Shown here in pieces: positions 13,623-22,328 of a stretch of 64,000 nucleotides of DNA; the first letter of the stretch is position 1, and each line of letters starts with the position of its first letter. The position numbers and the translations under genes were made by a program. Under the pieces are notes generated by a model, which searched no databases, was not told where the DNA came from, and saw only the letters and a program-made list of their open reading frames with translations. Source of the stretch: Paracoccus halophilus (GTDB lineage: Bacteria > Pseudomonadota > Alphaproteobacteria > Rhodobacterales > Rhodobacteraceae); the NCBI RefSeq assembly GCF_000763905.1, contig NZ_JRKN01000006.1, positions 124,001-188,000 of the forward strand. Direction: 5' to 3'.

Positions 13623-15545
13623 ATGCATCTGGAACTTGAACCCTGGGAGCCCGAGGAAACCGTCGGCAAGCTGTGGCACGTCTGGGCCAGCGGCTTTGAC
13701 GCGCCACGGGACTTTGCCGATCAGTCGGTGACGCTGGCCGAGGTCTCGGCCCGGCTCGCCGTGCTGTTTCGCGGCCTTGGCGGCGCCCCCTCGGTCGAGA
13801 TCCGGCCCGCATCGGCGCAGGTCTCGCGCCACCGGATCAGCTGGCGGCGCAAGCTCGGGACCGAGGCCGAGACCGTCCCCTCGGCCCGGTTCGACGGCGA
13901 GATCCTGCGCCTGCCGGAAAGCCTGTCCGTGCTGCCCACGCGCCAGGCGAACGGGACGCTTTACCTGTGGCTGGCGGCCTGTGCCGCGCATGAGGCGCGC
14001 CCCGATCGGCAGACCGATCCGCTGGCCCGCGATCTGGCCCGGATCGGCGCGGCGCGGCGCGCGGCGCAGGCCACGCTGGACGATGCGCCCGGTCTGCGCG
14101 GGCTTTACCGCGACCTGTGCGCGCTGACCCTGCAATTGCGCCCGCAAGGCGGCCTGCCCCCGTTTGAGGCGAATGTCGAGGCGATCATCCGCCACAGTCT
14201 TGGCGATCCCGCCCCGCTCAGCCCGCTGTCGCGGGAATGGCTGGCAATGCTGGACGCACCCCAGGTCACCGCGCCGCGCGGCTATCAGCCCATGCGGCCG
14301 GTGCCGCTCTGGCCCGATTTCACCCGCCCCGACGAAACCGACCCGGCGGCCTCGGGCGAACAGCCCGACGGCATCGCCGCCGATCACGCCGATCCGCGCA
14401 TGTTCCGCGCCCGCCGCCGCAAGAGCGATCAGGCCGAGCGGCGCGACAGCCTGATCCTGCACAAGTTCGAGGCCCTGCTGTCATGGGCCGATCTGATGAA
14501 CCTCAACCGGCATGTCGACGATGACGATCAGGACGATGCGAAGAAGGCGGCCGAGGATCAGGAAGAACTGGGCCTTGGCCAGGTGTCGAAAGCCCCGGCG
14601 ACGCGCCTGCGGCTGCATCTCGATCTTGCGCCCGAGGACGCGGATCTTGAGGCCGTGGCCGGCATCCATACCTATCCCGAATGGGACGCGCGGCGCGGGC
14701 GCTACCTTGCCGACCATGTGCGCGTGCTGGAAAACCGCGCGGCCGAGGATGCCGATGCGGAAATGATCCACGACGCGGCGGCGCAACGCCGCATCCGCGC
14801 CGTGCGGCGCCAGTTCGAGGCCCTGCGGCCGGGCCGTATCACCACCACCGGCCACCGCGATGGCGAGGAACTGGATGCCGACCTCGTCGTGCGCAACGCG
14901 GCCGAGTTGCGCGCGACGGGGCAGGGCAGCGACCGCATCTGGCGGCAGTCGCGGCCGATGGCCCGCAACCTTGCGGTCTCGATCCTGCTGGATGTCTCGC
15001 GCTCGACGGAAAGCGCGGTCACCGGCCGCGCGGTGATCGACATCGAGCGCGAGGCGCTGGCGGCACTGGCCTGGGGGCTGGACGCCTGCGGCGACAGTTT
15101 CGCGATCAACGCCTTTTCCTCGTTGAAGCGCGACCGGGTATTCCTCAGCGCCTGCAAAAGCTTCGACGAACCGATGACGCGCGCGGTCGAACGGCGCATC
15201 GCCGGGCTGCGGCCGCGTTTCTATACCCGGCTGGGGGCGGGCATCCGCCATGCCTCGGCCGGGCTGTCGGCGCAGGCCAGTCACCGCCGCCTGCTGCTGA
15301 TCGTCACCGATGGCAAGCCGAATGATCTCGACCATTACGAGGGCCGCCACGGCATCGAGGACAGCGCCCGCGCCGTGCGCGAGGCCCGCATGCGCGGCCA
15401 TGCCGTCCATGCCGTCACCGTGGACCGCGACGGCAAGACCTGGTTTCCCCGGATTTTCGGCCAGGGCGGGTTTTCACTGATCCCGCATCCCGACCACCTG
15501 CTGGCGGCGCTGCCGGCGATCTATCGGCAGCTGGTGGGCACATGA
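13623..15545 (+). CDS. norD: NorD, VWA-domain NO reductase activation protein
   Basis: This 640-aa protein has a C-terminal von Willebrand A domain with a MIDAS-like stretch (ILLDVSRSTESAVTG) at about residues 455-470. It pairs with NorQ in the maturation of NorB. An acidic linker lies in the middle (VDDDDQDDAKKAAEDQEE). The start at 13623 follows norQ by 7 nt; a longer frame lies inside norQ. norE and norF, which follow norD in classical Paracoccus loci, are absent here. Confidence 0.94.
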   Translation: MHLELEPWEPEETVGKLWHVWASGFDAPRDFADQSVTLAEVSARLAVLFRGLGGAPSVEIRPASAQVSRHRISWRRKLGTEAETVPSARFDGEILRLPESLSVLPTRQANGTLYLWLAACAAHEARPDRQTDPLARDLARIGAARRAAQATLDDAPGLRGLYRDLCALTLQLRPQGGLPPFEANVEAIIRHSLGDPAPLSPLSREWLAMLDAPQVTAPRGYQPMRPVPLWPDFTRPDETDPAASGEQPDGIAADHADPRMFRARRRKSDQAERRDSLILHKFEALLSWADLMNLNRHVDDDDQDDAKKAAEDQEELGLGQVSKAPATRLRLHLDLAPEDADLEAVAGIHTYPEWDARRGRYLADHVRVLENRAAEDADAEMIHDAAAQRRIRAVRRQFEALRPGRITTTGHRDGEELDADLVVRNAAELRATGQGSDRIWRQSRPMARNLAVSILLDVSRSTESAVTGRAVIDIEREALAALAWGLDACGDSFAINAFSSLKRDRVFLSACKSFDEPMTRAVERRIAGLRPRFYTRLGAGIRHASAGLSAQASHRRLLLIVTDGKPNDLDHYEGRHGIEDSARAVREARMRGHAVHAVTVDRDGKTWFPRIFGQGGFSLIPHPDHLLAALPAIYRQLVGT

Positions 15546-15586
15546 TGCGCGCCACCCTGCCCCCCGGCCTGCGCCCGGCGCCGGCC

Positions 15587-16261
15587 CTAATCCTGTGCCA
15601 GCAGGCGCAACTGGGCGATGTCGTCGATCACCGCCTTGCTGGAATCGACCTTGACGCCATGTTCGCGCAGCCGGGCAAAGGCCCGCGACAGGCTTTCGGG
15701 CTGCATCCCCAGATTGCCGGCGATCAGCCGCTTGTTATAGGGCAGAGCGACCTCGCAGGGGCCGCTTTCCGCCTCGGTCAGGGTGCTCAGGAACTGGGCC
15801 ACGCGCTGGACGCCGGTATGCGCCTTGAGGTTTTCGATCTGGTTCACCAGCGCCTGAAAATGGACGAAGGTCGAGGCCAGAAGCCCGATCGCGAATTCCG
15901 GGTTCTCCAGCAGGACGTGACGCAGCCGGGTGCCGTCGATCTGCAGCAGCGTGCAATCGGAAATCGCCTCGGCGGTGACCGGATAGGGCGTGCCGCGCAG
16001 CGCCATCGCCTCGGCAAAGCTGCGGTTGCGGCCCAGGATCGACACCACCGCCTCGGCCCCGCCGGGCGTCATGCGCGACAGCTTGACAAAGCCCCGCAGC
16101 ACGATGAACACCGCCCTGGCCGGATCGCCTTGCAGGAAGATCGTCTCGCCCTCGGCATAGGAGCGCTGGACCGAATCCTTGAGCAGCCGGTCGCGAACCT
16201 CTTCGCTCAACCCATTGAGCAAGACGGATTTCCTGACCGCCTCGGACAGCGGCGCTTTCAT
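15587..16261 (-). CDS. nnrR: Crp/Fnr-family NO-responsive regulator (NnrR/NNR type)
   Basis: This 224-aa protein has a cyclic-nucleotide-binding-like domain (residues 20-130), a dimerisation helix and a C-terminal helix-turn-helix. E189-xx-S192-R193 is the recognition motif of FNR-like proteins that read TTGAY half-sites. It lacks the N-terminal cysteine cluster of oxygen-sensing FNR, so it belongs with the NNR/DNR group. It converges on norD and is divergent from pseudoazurin; both NNR boxes in the window are likely targets. Confidence 0.88.
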   Translation of the reverse strand: MKAPLSEAVRKSVLLNGLSEEVRDRLLKDSVQRSYAEGETIFLQGDPARAVFIVLRGFVKLSRMTPGGAEAVVSILGRNRSFAEAMALRGTPYPVTAEAISDCTLLQIDGTRLRHVLLENPEFAIGLLASTFVHFQALVNQIENLKAHTGVQRVAQFLSTLTEAESGPCEVALPYNKRLIAGNLGMQPESLSRAFARLREHGVKVDSSKAVIDDIAQLRLLAQD

Positions 16262-16368
16262 CTTACCCTCATTCTTCGGACCAAGAGTGCCGAGTTTCGC
16301 ATGCCCAGCCAGCGAGGAAAAGCCCAGTTCGGCATGCGCCTTGCCTTACCAAAACCAAGGAGTAATCC

Positions 16369-16812
16369 ATGAAACTGACCGCAACGCTGAAACCCGCCCT
16401 TGCCATTCTGTGCCTTTCGGCCCTGCCTGCCCTGGCCGCGAATCACGAGGTGCATATGCTCAACAAGGGCGAACGGGGCGTCATGGTCTTCGAGCCGGCC
16501 TTTGTCCAGGCCGAGCCAGGCGACACCATTACCTTCATCCCCACCGACAAGAGCCATAACGTCGAATCCCTCAAGGGCATGATCCCGGAAGGGGTCGAGG
16601 CGTTCAAGAGCAAGGTGAACGAGGAATTCGTCCTGAACGTCGAGGTGCCCGGCCTTTACGCCGTGAAATGCACGCCGCATGTGGTGATGGGCATGGTCGG
16701 GCTGATCCAGGTCGGCGGCGACGCGCATAATTACGACAGCGTGGCCGAGGGCAAGCTGCCCAAGAAAGCGCGCGAGCGGATGGACGAGGATCTGGCCAGC
16801 GTCACCCGCTGA
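16369..16812 (+). CDS. pazS: Pseudoazurin, periplasmic blue copper electron carrier
   Basis: This 147-aa protein has a signal peptide (residues 1-23, cut after ALA). Type I copper ligands are His63, Cys101, His104 and Met109, with the spacing of Paracoccus pseudoazurin. It donates electrons to NirS and other periplasmic reductases. A strong ribosome site (AAGGAG) lies 7 nt before the start. No clear FNR box is visible in the 107-bp gap shared with nnrR. A terminator follows. Confidence 0.96.
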   Translation: MKLTATLKPALAILCLSALPALAANHEVHMLNKGERGVMVFEPAFVQAEPGDTITFIPTDKSHNVESLKGMIPEGVEAFKSKVNEEFVLNVEVPGLYAVKCTPHVVMGMVGLIQVGGDAHNYDSVAEGKLPKKARERMDEDLASVTR

Positions 16813-16842
16813 CCCACCCGCGGCCTCGGCCCGGACCGTTTT

Positions 16843-16867
16843 GGCCAGCCTTCGGGCTGGCCTTTTT
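16843..16867 (+). terminator. Rho-independent terminator after pseudoazurin gene
   Basis: An 8-bp perfect stem GGCCAGCC/GGCTGGCC with a TTCG loop is followed by TTTTT, 30 nt after the pazS stop. Confidence 0.93.
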
Positions 16868-16962
16868 CCTGTCACGATCCCGCGCGATGCGCGCGGCCGG
16901 GCTTTGAAAATCGCCCGCCCCGCCCCAGATTCAGGGCGTGCGACAAGCAAGGGGGCCGTGAC

Positions 16963-17958
16963 ATGGCAAGGATTTCCCGCCGGGATCTGACCAGCGCTCT
17001 TGGTGCCGCGCTGGCCATGCCGCTGCTGGCGCGCCGCGGCGCGGCACAGGACGCATTGCGGGCCATCGCGGCCGAGGCGCGGCAGCTGACGCAGCTGCGC
17101 GCGCTGGTCCTGCACCAAAGGGGCCGGCGCCTGTTTGCCGAGGCATTCCGGGACCCGCCCCTGACGCGGCCGGCCAATATCAAATCCGTCTCCAAGAGCA
17201 TCGTCGCGCTGCTGACCGGCATCGCCATCGATCGCGGCGTGATCAGGGGCACCGCGCAGCCGGTCCTGCCGCTCTTGGGCCGTGCCCCCTTTGGCGACGC
17301 CCGCGACCGGCTGACCGTCGCCGATCTGCTGAGCATGCGCGCCGGGCTGGCCAGCACCTCGGGCGAGGATTACGGCGCATGGGTGTCCAGCAGCGACTGG
17401 GTGGAATTCGCGCTGACCCGGCCGCTTGAGGACACGCCGGGCGGGCGCTTCATCTATTCGACCGGCGGCTGGCACATCCTTGGCGCGGCGCTGGCGCGGG
17501 CGGCCGGCCGCGACCTGCACCAGCTTGCCCGCGAATGGCTGGGCGATCCGCTGGGCATCGCGATCCCGCCATGGATCCGCGATCCGCAGGGCCGGTTCAT
17601 GGGCGGCAATGACATGGCGATCAGCCCGCCAGGACTGGCGCGGATCGGCGACATGCTTCTGAATGGCGGCGAAATCGACGGCCGGCGGGTGGTCAGCCGG
17701 GCATGGCTGGAAACCTCGTGGCGGCCACGCGCGCGGTCGCCCTTTTCCGGCGACCGCTATGGCTATGGCTGGTTCCTGACCCGCTATGGCGGCCAGTCCG
17801 GGATCTATGCGCGGGGCTATGGCGGACAGTTGCTGGCGATCCTGCCGGGCTCGGGCCTGTGCATCGCCATCACCTCGGACCCCGGCCTGCCGGCGCGCGG
17901 CGATGGCCATTTCGGCGATCTGCGGCGCCTGGTCGAACGGATCGCGGCCGAGTTCTAG
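16963..17958 (+). CDS. Tat-exported serine hydrolase, class C beta-lactamase-like
   Basis: This 331-aa protein opens with a Tat signal (ISRRDLTSALGAALAMPLLA). The SxxK motif is S75-V-S-K78 and the Tyr motif is Y165-S-T; a C-terminal RGYGGQLL stretch stands where the third motif is expected. The fold is that of PBP4*/AmpC-like serine hydrolases (peptidase, esterase or lactamase). No neighbour points to a substrate, and it has its own transcription unit after the pazS terminator. Real beta-lactamase activity is not implied. Confidence 0.85.
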   Translation: MARISRRDLTSALGAALAMPLLARRGAAQDALRAIAAEARQLTQLRALVLHQRGRRLFAEAFRDPPLTRPANIKSVSKSIVALLTGIAIDRGVIRGTAQPVLPLLGRAPFGDARDRLTVADLLSMRAGLASTSGEDYGAWVSSSDWVEFALTRPLEDTPGGRFIYSTGGWHILGAALARAAGRDLHQLAREWLGDPLGIAIPPWIRDPQGRFMGGNDMAISPPGLARIGDMLLNGGEIDGRRVVSRAWLETSWRPRARSPFSGDRYGYGWFLTRYGGQSGIYARGYGGQLLAILPGSGLCIAITSDPGLPARGDGHFGDLRRLVERIAAEF

Positions 17959-18197
17959 CCGCGCGTCGCGGGTCTGTACGTCATTCCATTCGCTGAACGA
18001 AGCCACCTTGACACTCGCGCTTTCGCCGGTCGAAACTATGTCGCTGAGAAGGAAGAGTTTTTACAAGAGATTTTTTCAATGCCCGGATTCTCTGCTCTGC
18101 GGTATTCCGCACGAGAGATTACGATCCGACCCTTTGATCTCTTGGTTCGGCTCGTCCAACTCGTTCCCCTGACTCTCTCGATCAAAGACAGAATCCT

Positions 18198-19961
18198 ATG
18201 ACTTACACCTCCCAAACGATCGGCAACCTCATAGATGACGTAAACCGGATCTATCTTCTCCCGGCAATCCAGCGGCCTTATGTGTGGTCGACATCGCAAA
18301 TCGTCGCCTTGTTCGATTCCCTGCTGAAAGGCTACCCGATCAGCAGCTTCATGTTCTGGGCGATCAACGAAACCACGAAGAAGGAGGTGCGCTGCTACAA
18401 ATTCATCGAGAACTATCGCTAGGGCGTCATGAACGAGCCGGCCGCAGTCGAAGGTCGCAATGTCGTGCTTGTCCTGGACGGGCAACAACGCCTGACCTCG
18501 CTGTTGATCGGTCTGCGCGGAACCTACGCTGAGAAAATGCATCGCGCGCGCGCTTCCAATCCTTCCGCATGGTCAAGCAAGTCCTTGTATGTCGACCTGC
18601 TCAAAGACCCGGCTGCCGTCGATGAGGATACCGACAATGAGTTGGGTGTGACCTACGGTCTTGCGTTCCACGAGAGGCGACCGGGAAATAACCACCGTCA
18701 CCACTGGTTCAAGCTTGGCGCCATGCTGGACTATGCCAGTGAAGAGCGCCTCGAAGGGTTGATCCGGCAGATCAATGACGAACTCCATGTAGGTGTATCG
18801 GTCTATGAACGCCATATCGCCGAGGAGACACTGCGCCGCCTGCATCGGGTGATCTGGCAAGACGAGGCGATCAACTACTACACCGAGGCTGACCAGTCGC
18901 CCGATCGCGTGCTCGATATATTCGTGCGCGCCAATGACGGCGGTGTGAAGCTGTCGAAGGCAGATCTGCTGATGTCGATGATCACGTCGAAATGGTCGAG
19001 CGGCTCGGCGCGCGAGGATATTTTCGGCTTCGTGGATCATGTCAATCGCGGCTTGAGCTCCCCCAACAAGATCACCAAGGACCTTGCCCTGAAGGCCTGT
19101 CTTGTCCTGGGCGAACATGACGTCGTCTATAACGTGAAAAACTTCACGTCGCATGCCATCGCAGAGATCGAAGAGAACTGGACCAGGATCAAGTCGGCGA
19201 TCGAAAACACTTTCCGTTTGCTGAACCGGCATGGCCTCAACAGCGAAAACCAGGGGTCGCTGAACACGGTGTTGCCACTGATCTATTATGTCTACAATAC
19301 GCCGGACTTCGACTTCCGGGGTTCATCCGAATTCGAGCGGATGAACTCGGCGGAAATGCATCGATGGCTGCTGAACAGCTTGCTGGTTGGTGCTTTCGTG
19401 GGTGCGTCGGACCAGACCATCAAGGCATCTCGCGCCACGATCCGCGAGCACCTCAAGACATCAAGGGATTTTCCCACGGACAAACTGTTCGAGGCGCTTG
19501 CCCGTGGCGGTCGGCTCTCGCAGGTGGATGAGCGCACCGTCGAGGAAATCCTGGAACTGCAATACGGAAAGCCGCGGACCTTTATCGCCTTGTCCCTGCT
19601 TTATCCTGGCATCGACTGGCACGGCTCGAACTGGCATGTCGACCACATCATTCCACAAGCGGAAGCGAATAAGTCGATCCTGCGTGGGCGTAACCTGCCC
19701 GAGCACAGAATCAATGAAATTCTCGCTGCTGCCAACAGGCTGGGCAACCTCCAGCTTATGCGCGCCGACGAAAACATCGAGAAAAGCTCGATTCCGTTCC
19801 GGTCGTGGATTACGGGTCGCGACCACGAATTCAACAACAGGAACATGATCCCGATGCGCCCGGATCTTTGGGATGTGACCATGCTTCCAGAGTTTGTCGA
19901 TGAGCGCGAGAAACTGATCCGTCAGCGCCTGCTTCGCATGGTGGGGAGGGCCGCCGCATGA
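18198..19961 (+). pseudogene. DUF262/DUF1524 (GmrSD-like) nuclease gene split by an in-frame TAG
   Basis: One continuous frame encodes an N-terminal DUF262 start (LLPAIQRPYVWS and LLKGYPISSFMFW) up to a TAG at 18420-18422, then continues without frame change into VLDGQQRLTSLL, the hallmark DUF262 nucleotide-handling motif, and ends in a DUF1524 HNH-like region (HVDHIIPQ and NRLGNLQL). Such proteins are type IV restriction or phage-defence enzymes. The TAG separates the two halves of the DUF262 domain. The downstream part has an ATG at 18429 (510 aa), so a truncated protein is possible. It could be a nonsense mutation, readthrough or a sequence error. Confidence 0.82.
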
Positions 19962-20374
19962 CAACACAGTTGAATCGTCAGGACCTGAAAGCCGCCTGTC
20001 TCGAGATGCTTGACCAGGTCGCGATCGAGCATCCTGCGGGCCATCAGGGCAAGCTGGCGGCACGCTATGTGCTGCGCTCTCAGGCCGGAGACCGTATCGA
20101 GCTGATGTTCGAGAAGGGAGAGAAAGTCAGCGCCAACCTCTGGATCGAGCGTCGCTATGCAGAGGCGCTTGCCAGTGAAGGTATTATCTGCCGCGAATAC
20201 CCGGCCGCATCACTTTTCGCGAAAAAGGGGGCCGAGGGAAAAAAGACCTATGGTCGGCACTCGGCGCTGAAACCCATGCGCTCGCTTGCCAATAGCGACT
20301 TGCTGCGGTTTACCATCGAACGCGTCAGCCAGTTGCAGAGCATCCTAGACCATCTCCGGACCGAGCGGGTGTAG
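19958..20374 (+). CDS. Small conserved-looking partner of the DUF262 gene, function unknown
   Basis: This 138-aa protein overlaps the DUF262 stop by ATGA, so the pair is cotranslated. No domain was recognised. It is soluble, mixed alpha/beta in look, with a basic C-terminal half (AKKGAEGKKTYGRHSALKPM). The sequence around residues 35-75 (YVLRSQAGDRIELMFEKGEK) looks like beta strands. Tight coupling to a GmrSD-like gene suggests an accessory or immunity factor of the same defence unit; this is inference only. Confidence 0.75.
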   Translation: MTTQLNRQDLKAACLEMLDQVAIEHPAGHQGKLAARYVLRSQAGDRIELMFEKGEKVSANLWIERRYAEALASEGIICREYPAASLFAKKGAEGKKTYGRHSALKPMRSLANSDLLRFTIERVSQLQSILDHLRTERV

Positions 20375-20381
20375 AGCAAAG

Positions 20382-20414
20382 GGGGCGGCCACCAGAAAGA
20401 TGGTCGCCCCGTTT
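20382..20414 (+). terminator. Probable terminator of the DUF262 unit
   Basis: A 10-bp stem GGGGCGGCCA/TGGTCGCCCC (one G-T wobble) with a 9-nt loop is followed by a short GTTT, 8 nt past the stop of the 138-aa gene. The T-run is short, so strength is uncertain. Confidence 0.6.
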
Positions 20415-20635
20415 CACGGTGCGCCATTCATCGGGTAGAAAGCCCGCCGATGCCGTCGCGCCGGAACTGCCGTGCCGGTTCGGCGGGCTTGGCGCCCCAT
20501 GTCAGACATTCGTCAGCTTGGCAGTGGCCCGTCTCCGTGTCGGCAATGTCAGTTATCCGGGATCAACATCGCCGCCTTGTTCGGACACGGTTACCAGTCG
20601 GCCTTGCCGGGAATAATCGTCAAACCGGTCCCGTC

Positions 20636-21748
20636 TTACGGTCCCCAGATCTGATCGCCGCGATCGGGTACAGACAAGGGCGCATCGTAACGCGAGTGGA
20701 TTTCATCCGCGGCCAGATACCAGCCACCATCCGCCTGATAGTCGAACTTGGTCAGACGCGCGCGAATACGATCGGTCTCTGCCATCCGGTCAATCGCAGG
20801 GCCGAGCAATGTCAGCACCTGATCAAGCCGCCATGCTGTATGGCGAGAAGCTGGACCGGTACCGATCGCGAATTTTTCCACAACGTCATCCAGCCGTGCC
20901 AGCACATGGTCAAGCTGCTCCTTCGGGCCAGCAGGCAGCTTTGTGGCGCCAAGGACACGGAACCATACCTCGGCGCTGGCGTGATTGCCCGCCGCCAAGG
21001 CCTGCGTTTCCATGAAACTGTCGGTAGTCGCTGTGCCGTCAGCAAAAGGCGGGCGCAGCCAAGGATCAGCGCCTGCGTTGATCAGTGCGATCATCGCGCC
21101 CAGATTGGTCAGCCCGTCGGCCAGGTTCAACGGTGTCACATGGAGGAATCCGTGTCGCTGCATATTCGGATCAGCGCCTGCGTCCAGCAAGGCCTGTACT
21201 ATGGGCAGGCTGGCATCGAAATCGGGAAACAGCATAAAGGCTGGCGCAGTCGGTGTTTTGCTCTCGATCGCTGTGAACATCGCCTCGCTGTAGTTCACGG
21301 CCGGATCGGCCCCGCTTCTCAACAACGCCCGAACGCCCTCCAGATTATTGGATATCACGGCCTCTTGCAGCAGTGTGGACAGATACGGCACTCGGTTTCC
21401 GTTGCGCTCGCGGTCCAGGTCCGGCGCCGGATAGGCCCGGGACAAGACCTCGGATGTAAGCTGTTCCAGCCCCTCGGGTATTTCGCCTTTTGCGATCACG
21501 CGCGCCAGTTGACGGATCGCCTCGGGGGCTTCGCTCCATCTGGTTTCAAACGCCGGCCAATCCGGTTCGTATACGGCCTGTTCCGCAGACATGCCCTTGG
21601 CAACAACGGTGGGCGGCGCAGCGCTCGACTCGTTCTGTTCCGTGGGAACCTGTTCGAGTTCGAGCGTGACGAAAAAGAACGCAAATACCAGCACAAGAAT
21701 TAACCCGATCGCGACACCCGAAATAGCGATCATCCATCTCATCATCAT
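20636..21748 (-). CDS. Membrane-anchored ankyrin-repeat protein
   Basis: This 370-aa protein has an N-terminal transmembrane helix (about residues 5-28) followed by a Ser/Pro-rich linker and an extracytoplasmic body. Ankyrin-like repeats are visible near residues 120-150 (LQEAVISNNLEGVRALLRSG, ending GADP) and 180-235 (VQALLDAGADPN and MIALINAGADPW). It is transcribed toward the DUF262 pair. Several Met codons cluster at the start (21748, 21745, 21742). Partner and function are unknown. GC content is visibly lower than in the nir region, which suggests an accessory gene. Confidence 0.8.
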   Translation of the reverse strand: MMMRWMIAISGVAIGLILVLVFAFFFVTLELEQVPTEQNESSAAPPTVVAKGMSAEQAVYEPDWPAFETRWSEAPEAIRQLARVIAKGEIPEGLEQLTSEVLSRAYPAPDLDRERNGNRVPYLSTLLQEAVISNNLEGVRALLRSGADPAVNYSEAMFTAIESKTPTAPAFMLFPDFDASLPIVQALLDAGADPNMQRHGFLHVTPLNLADGLTNLGAMIALINAGADPWLRPPFADGTATTDSFMETQALAAGNHASAEVWFRVLGATKLPAGPKEQLDHVLARLDDVVEKFAIGTGPASRHTAWRLDQVLTLLGPAIDRMAETDRIRARLTKFDYQADGGWYLAADEIHSRYDAPLSVPDRGDQIWGP

Positions 21749-22328
21749 GCCTGATGTCCGTCGTCAAAACACTTGGCGCAGCCCGCATTGCTGCCCAGGT
21801 GGAGTGCGTGCCTCGTCTGGGCGTGACTTTAGGCGGCGAACTCGCGGTGTTGCAAGCGCCGGCATTCGATGGCTTGTCGCTTGGTCCTTTCGCGCTGTTC
21901 GATTACGGGCGGGTGACACGGGGCGCCAGGAACATGGCTCGTCCTGTTGGCCCCGATCTATTCGCCCCAGTTCGCCGGCGACGTAACCGGGGCCGTCATC
22001 GCTGGGCAGCCCTGGCTCGTGCGGCACCGTTGCACTGGCGCAACCGGACGCCGCGAGCGCAAGATCCGGTTCTTGCGTCGAGTCGTTCGGCGAAGAGATG
22101 CGACCGCTCGACGATCCGGATAGTCTTGACCTTCACGGATGGAGGATACCTCATTCGTCGTCGCCTCCATCCGCGATCATGTTCTTGTGGGCAGTCGGTT
22201 TTCCAGCGTCAGATCAGCCACCCTGCGCTTGCCGGCCTCAATGAACTCCTTCGACCCGATGCCTGGCCGAAACCATCATCAGACCGCGCGAAAGGATCAA
22301 GCGAAAGAGCTCGGACAGCGGCGTTCGC
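21749..22328. other. Orphan 580-bp stretch, no convincing gene
   Basis: Open frames exist on both strands (for example plus strand 21754-22668), but they run antisense through otnK and their composition resembles high-GC shadow frames. Short minus-strand pieces such as SKEFIEAGKRRVADLTLENR (about 22190-22250) could be decayed coding sequence, but no family was recognised. The stretch probably marks the edge of the accessory region; a long hairpin lies at 22136-22173. Confidence 0.45.
22136..22173. repeat. Perfect 10-bp inverted repeat with 18-nt loop
   Basis: CGGATGGAGG at 22136-22145 is the exact reverse complement of CCTCCATCCG at 22164-22173. No T-tract follows on either strand, so a simple terminator is unlikely. 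It lies in the orphan stretch downstream of otnK. Confidence 0.6.

Noticed and set aside
11423..13669. 748-aa minus-strand open frame over norB-norQ
   Set aside because: Antisense to well-supported norB and norQ; its His/Gln/Asp-rich composition is typical of a high-GC shadow frame.
15542..16372. 276-aa plus-strand frame opposite nnrR
   Set aside because: Shadow of the Crp/Fnr gene, no domain.
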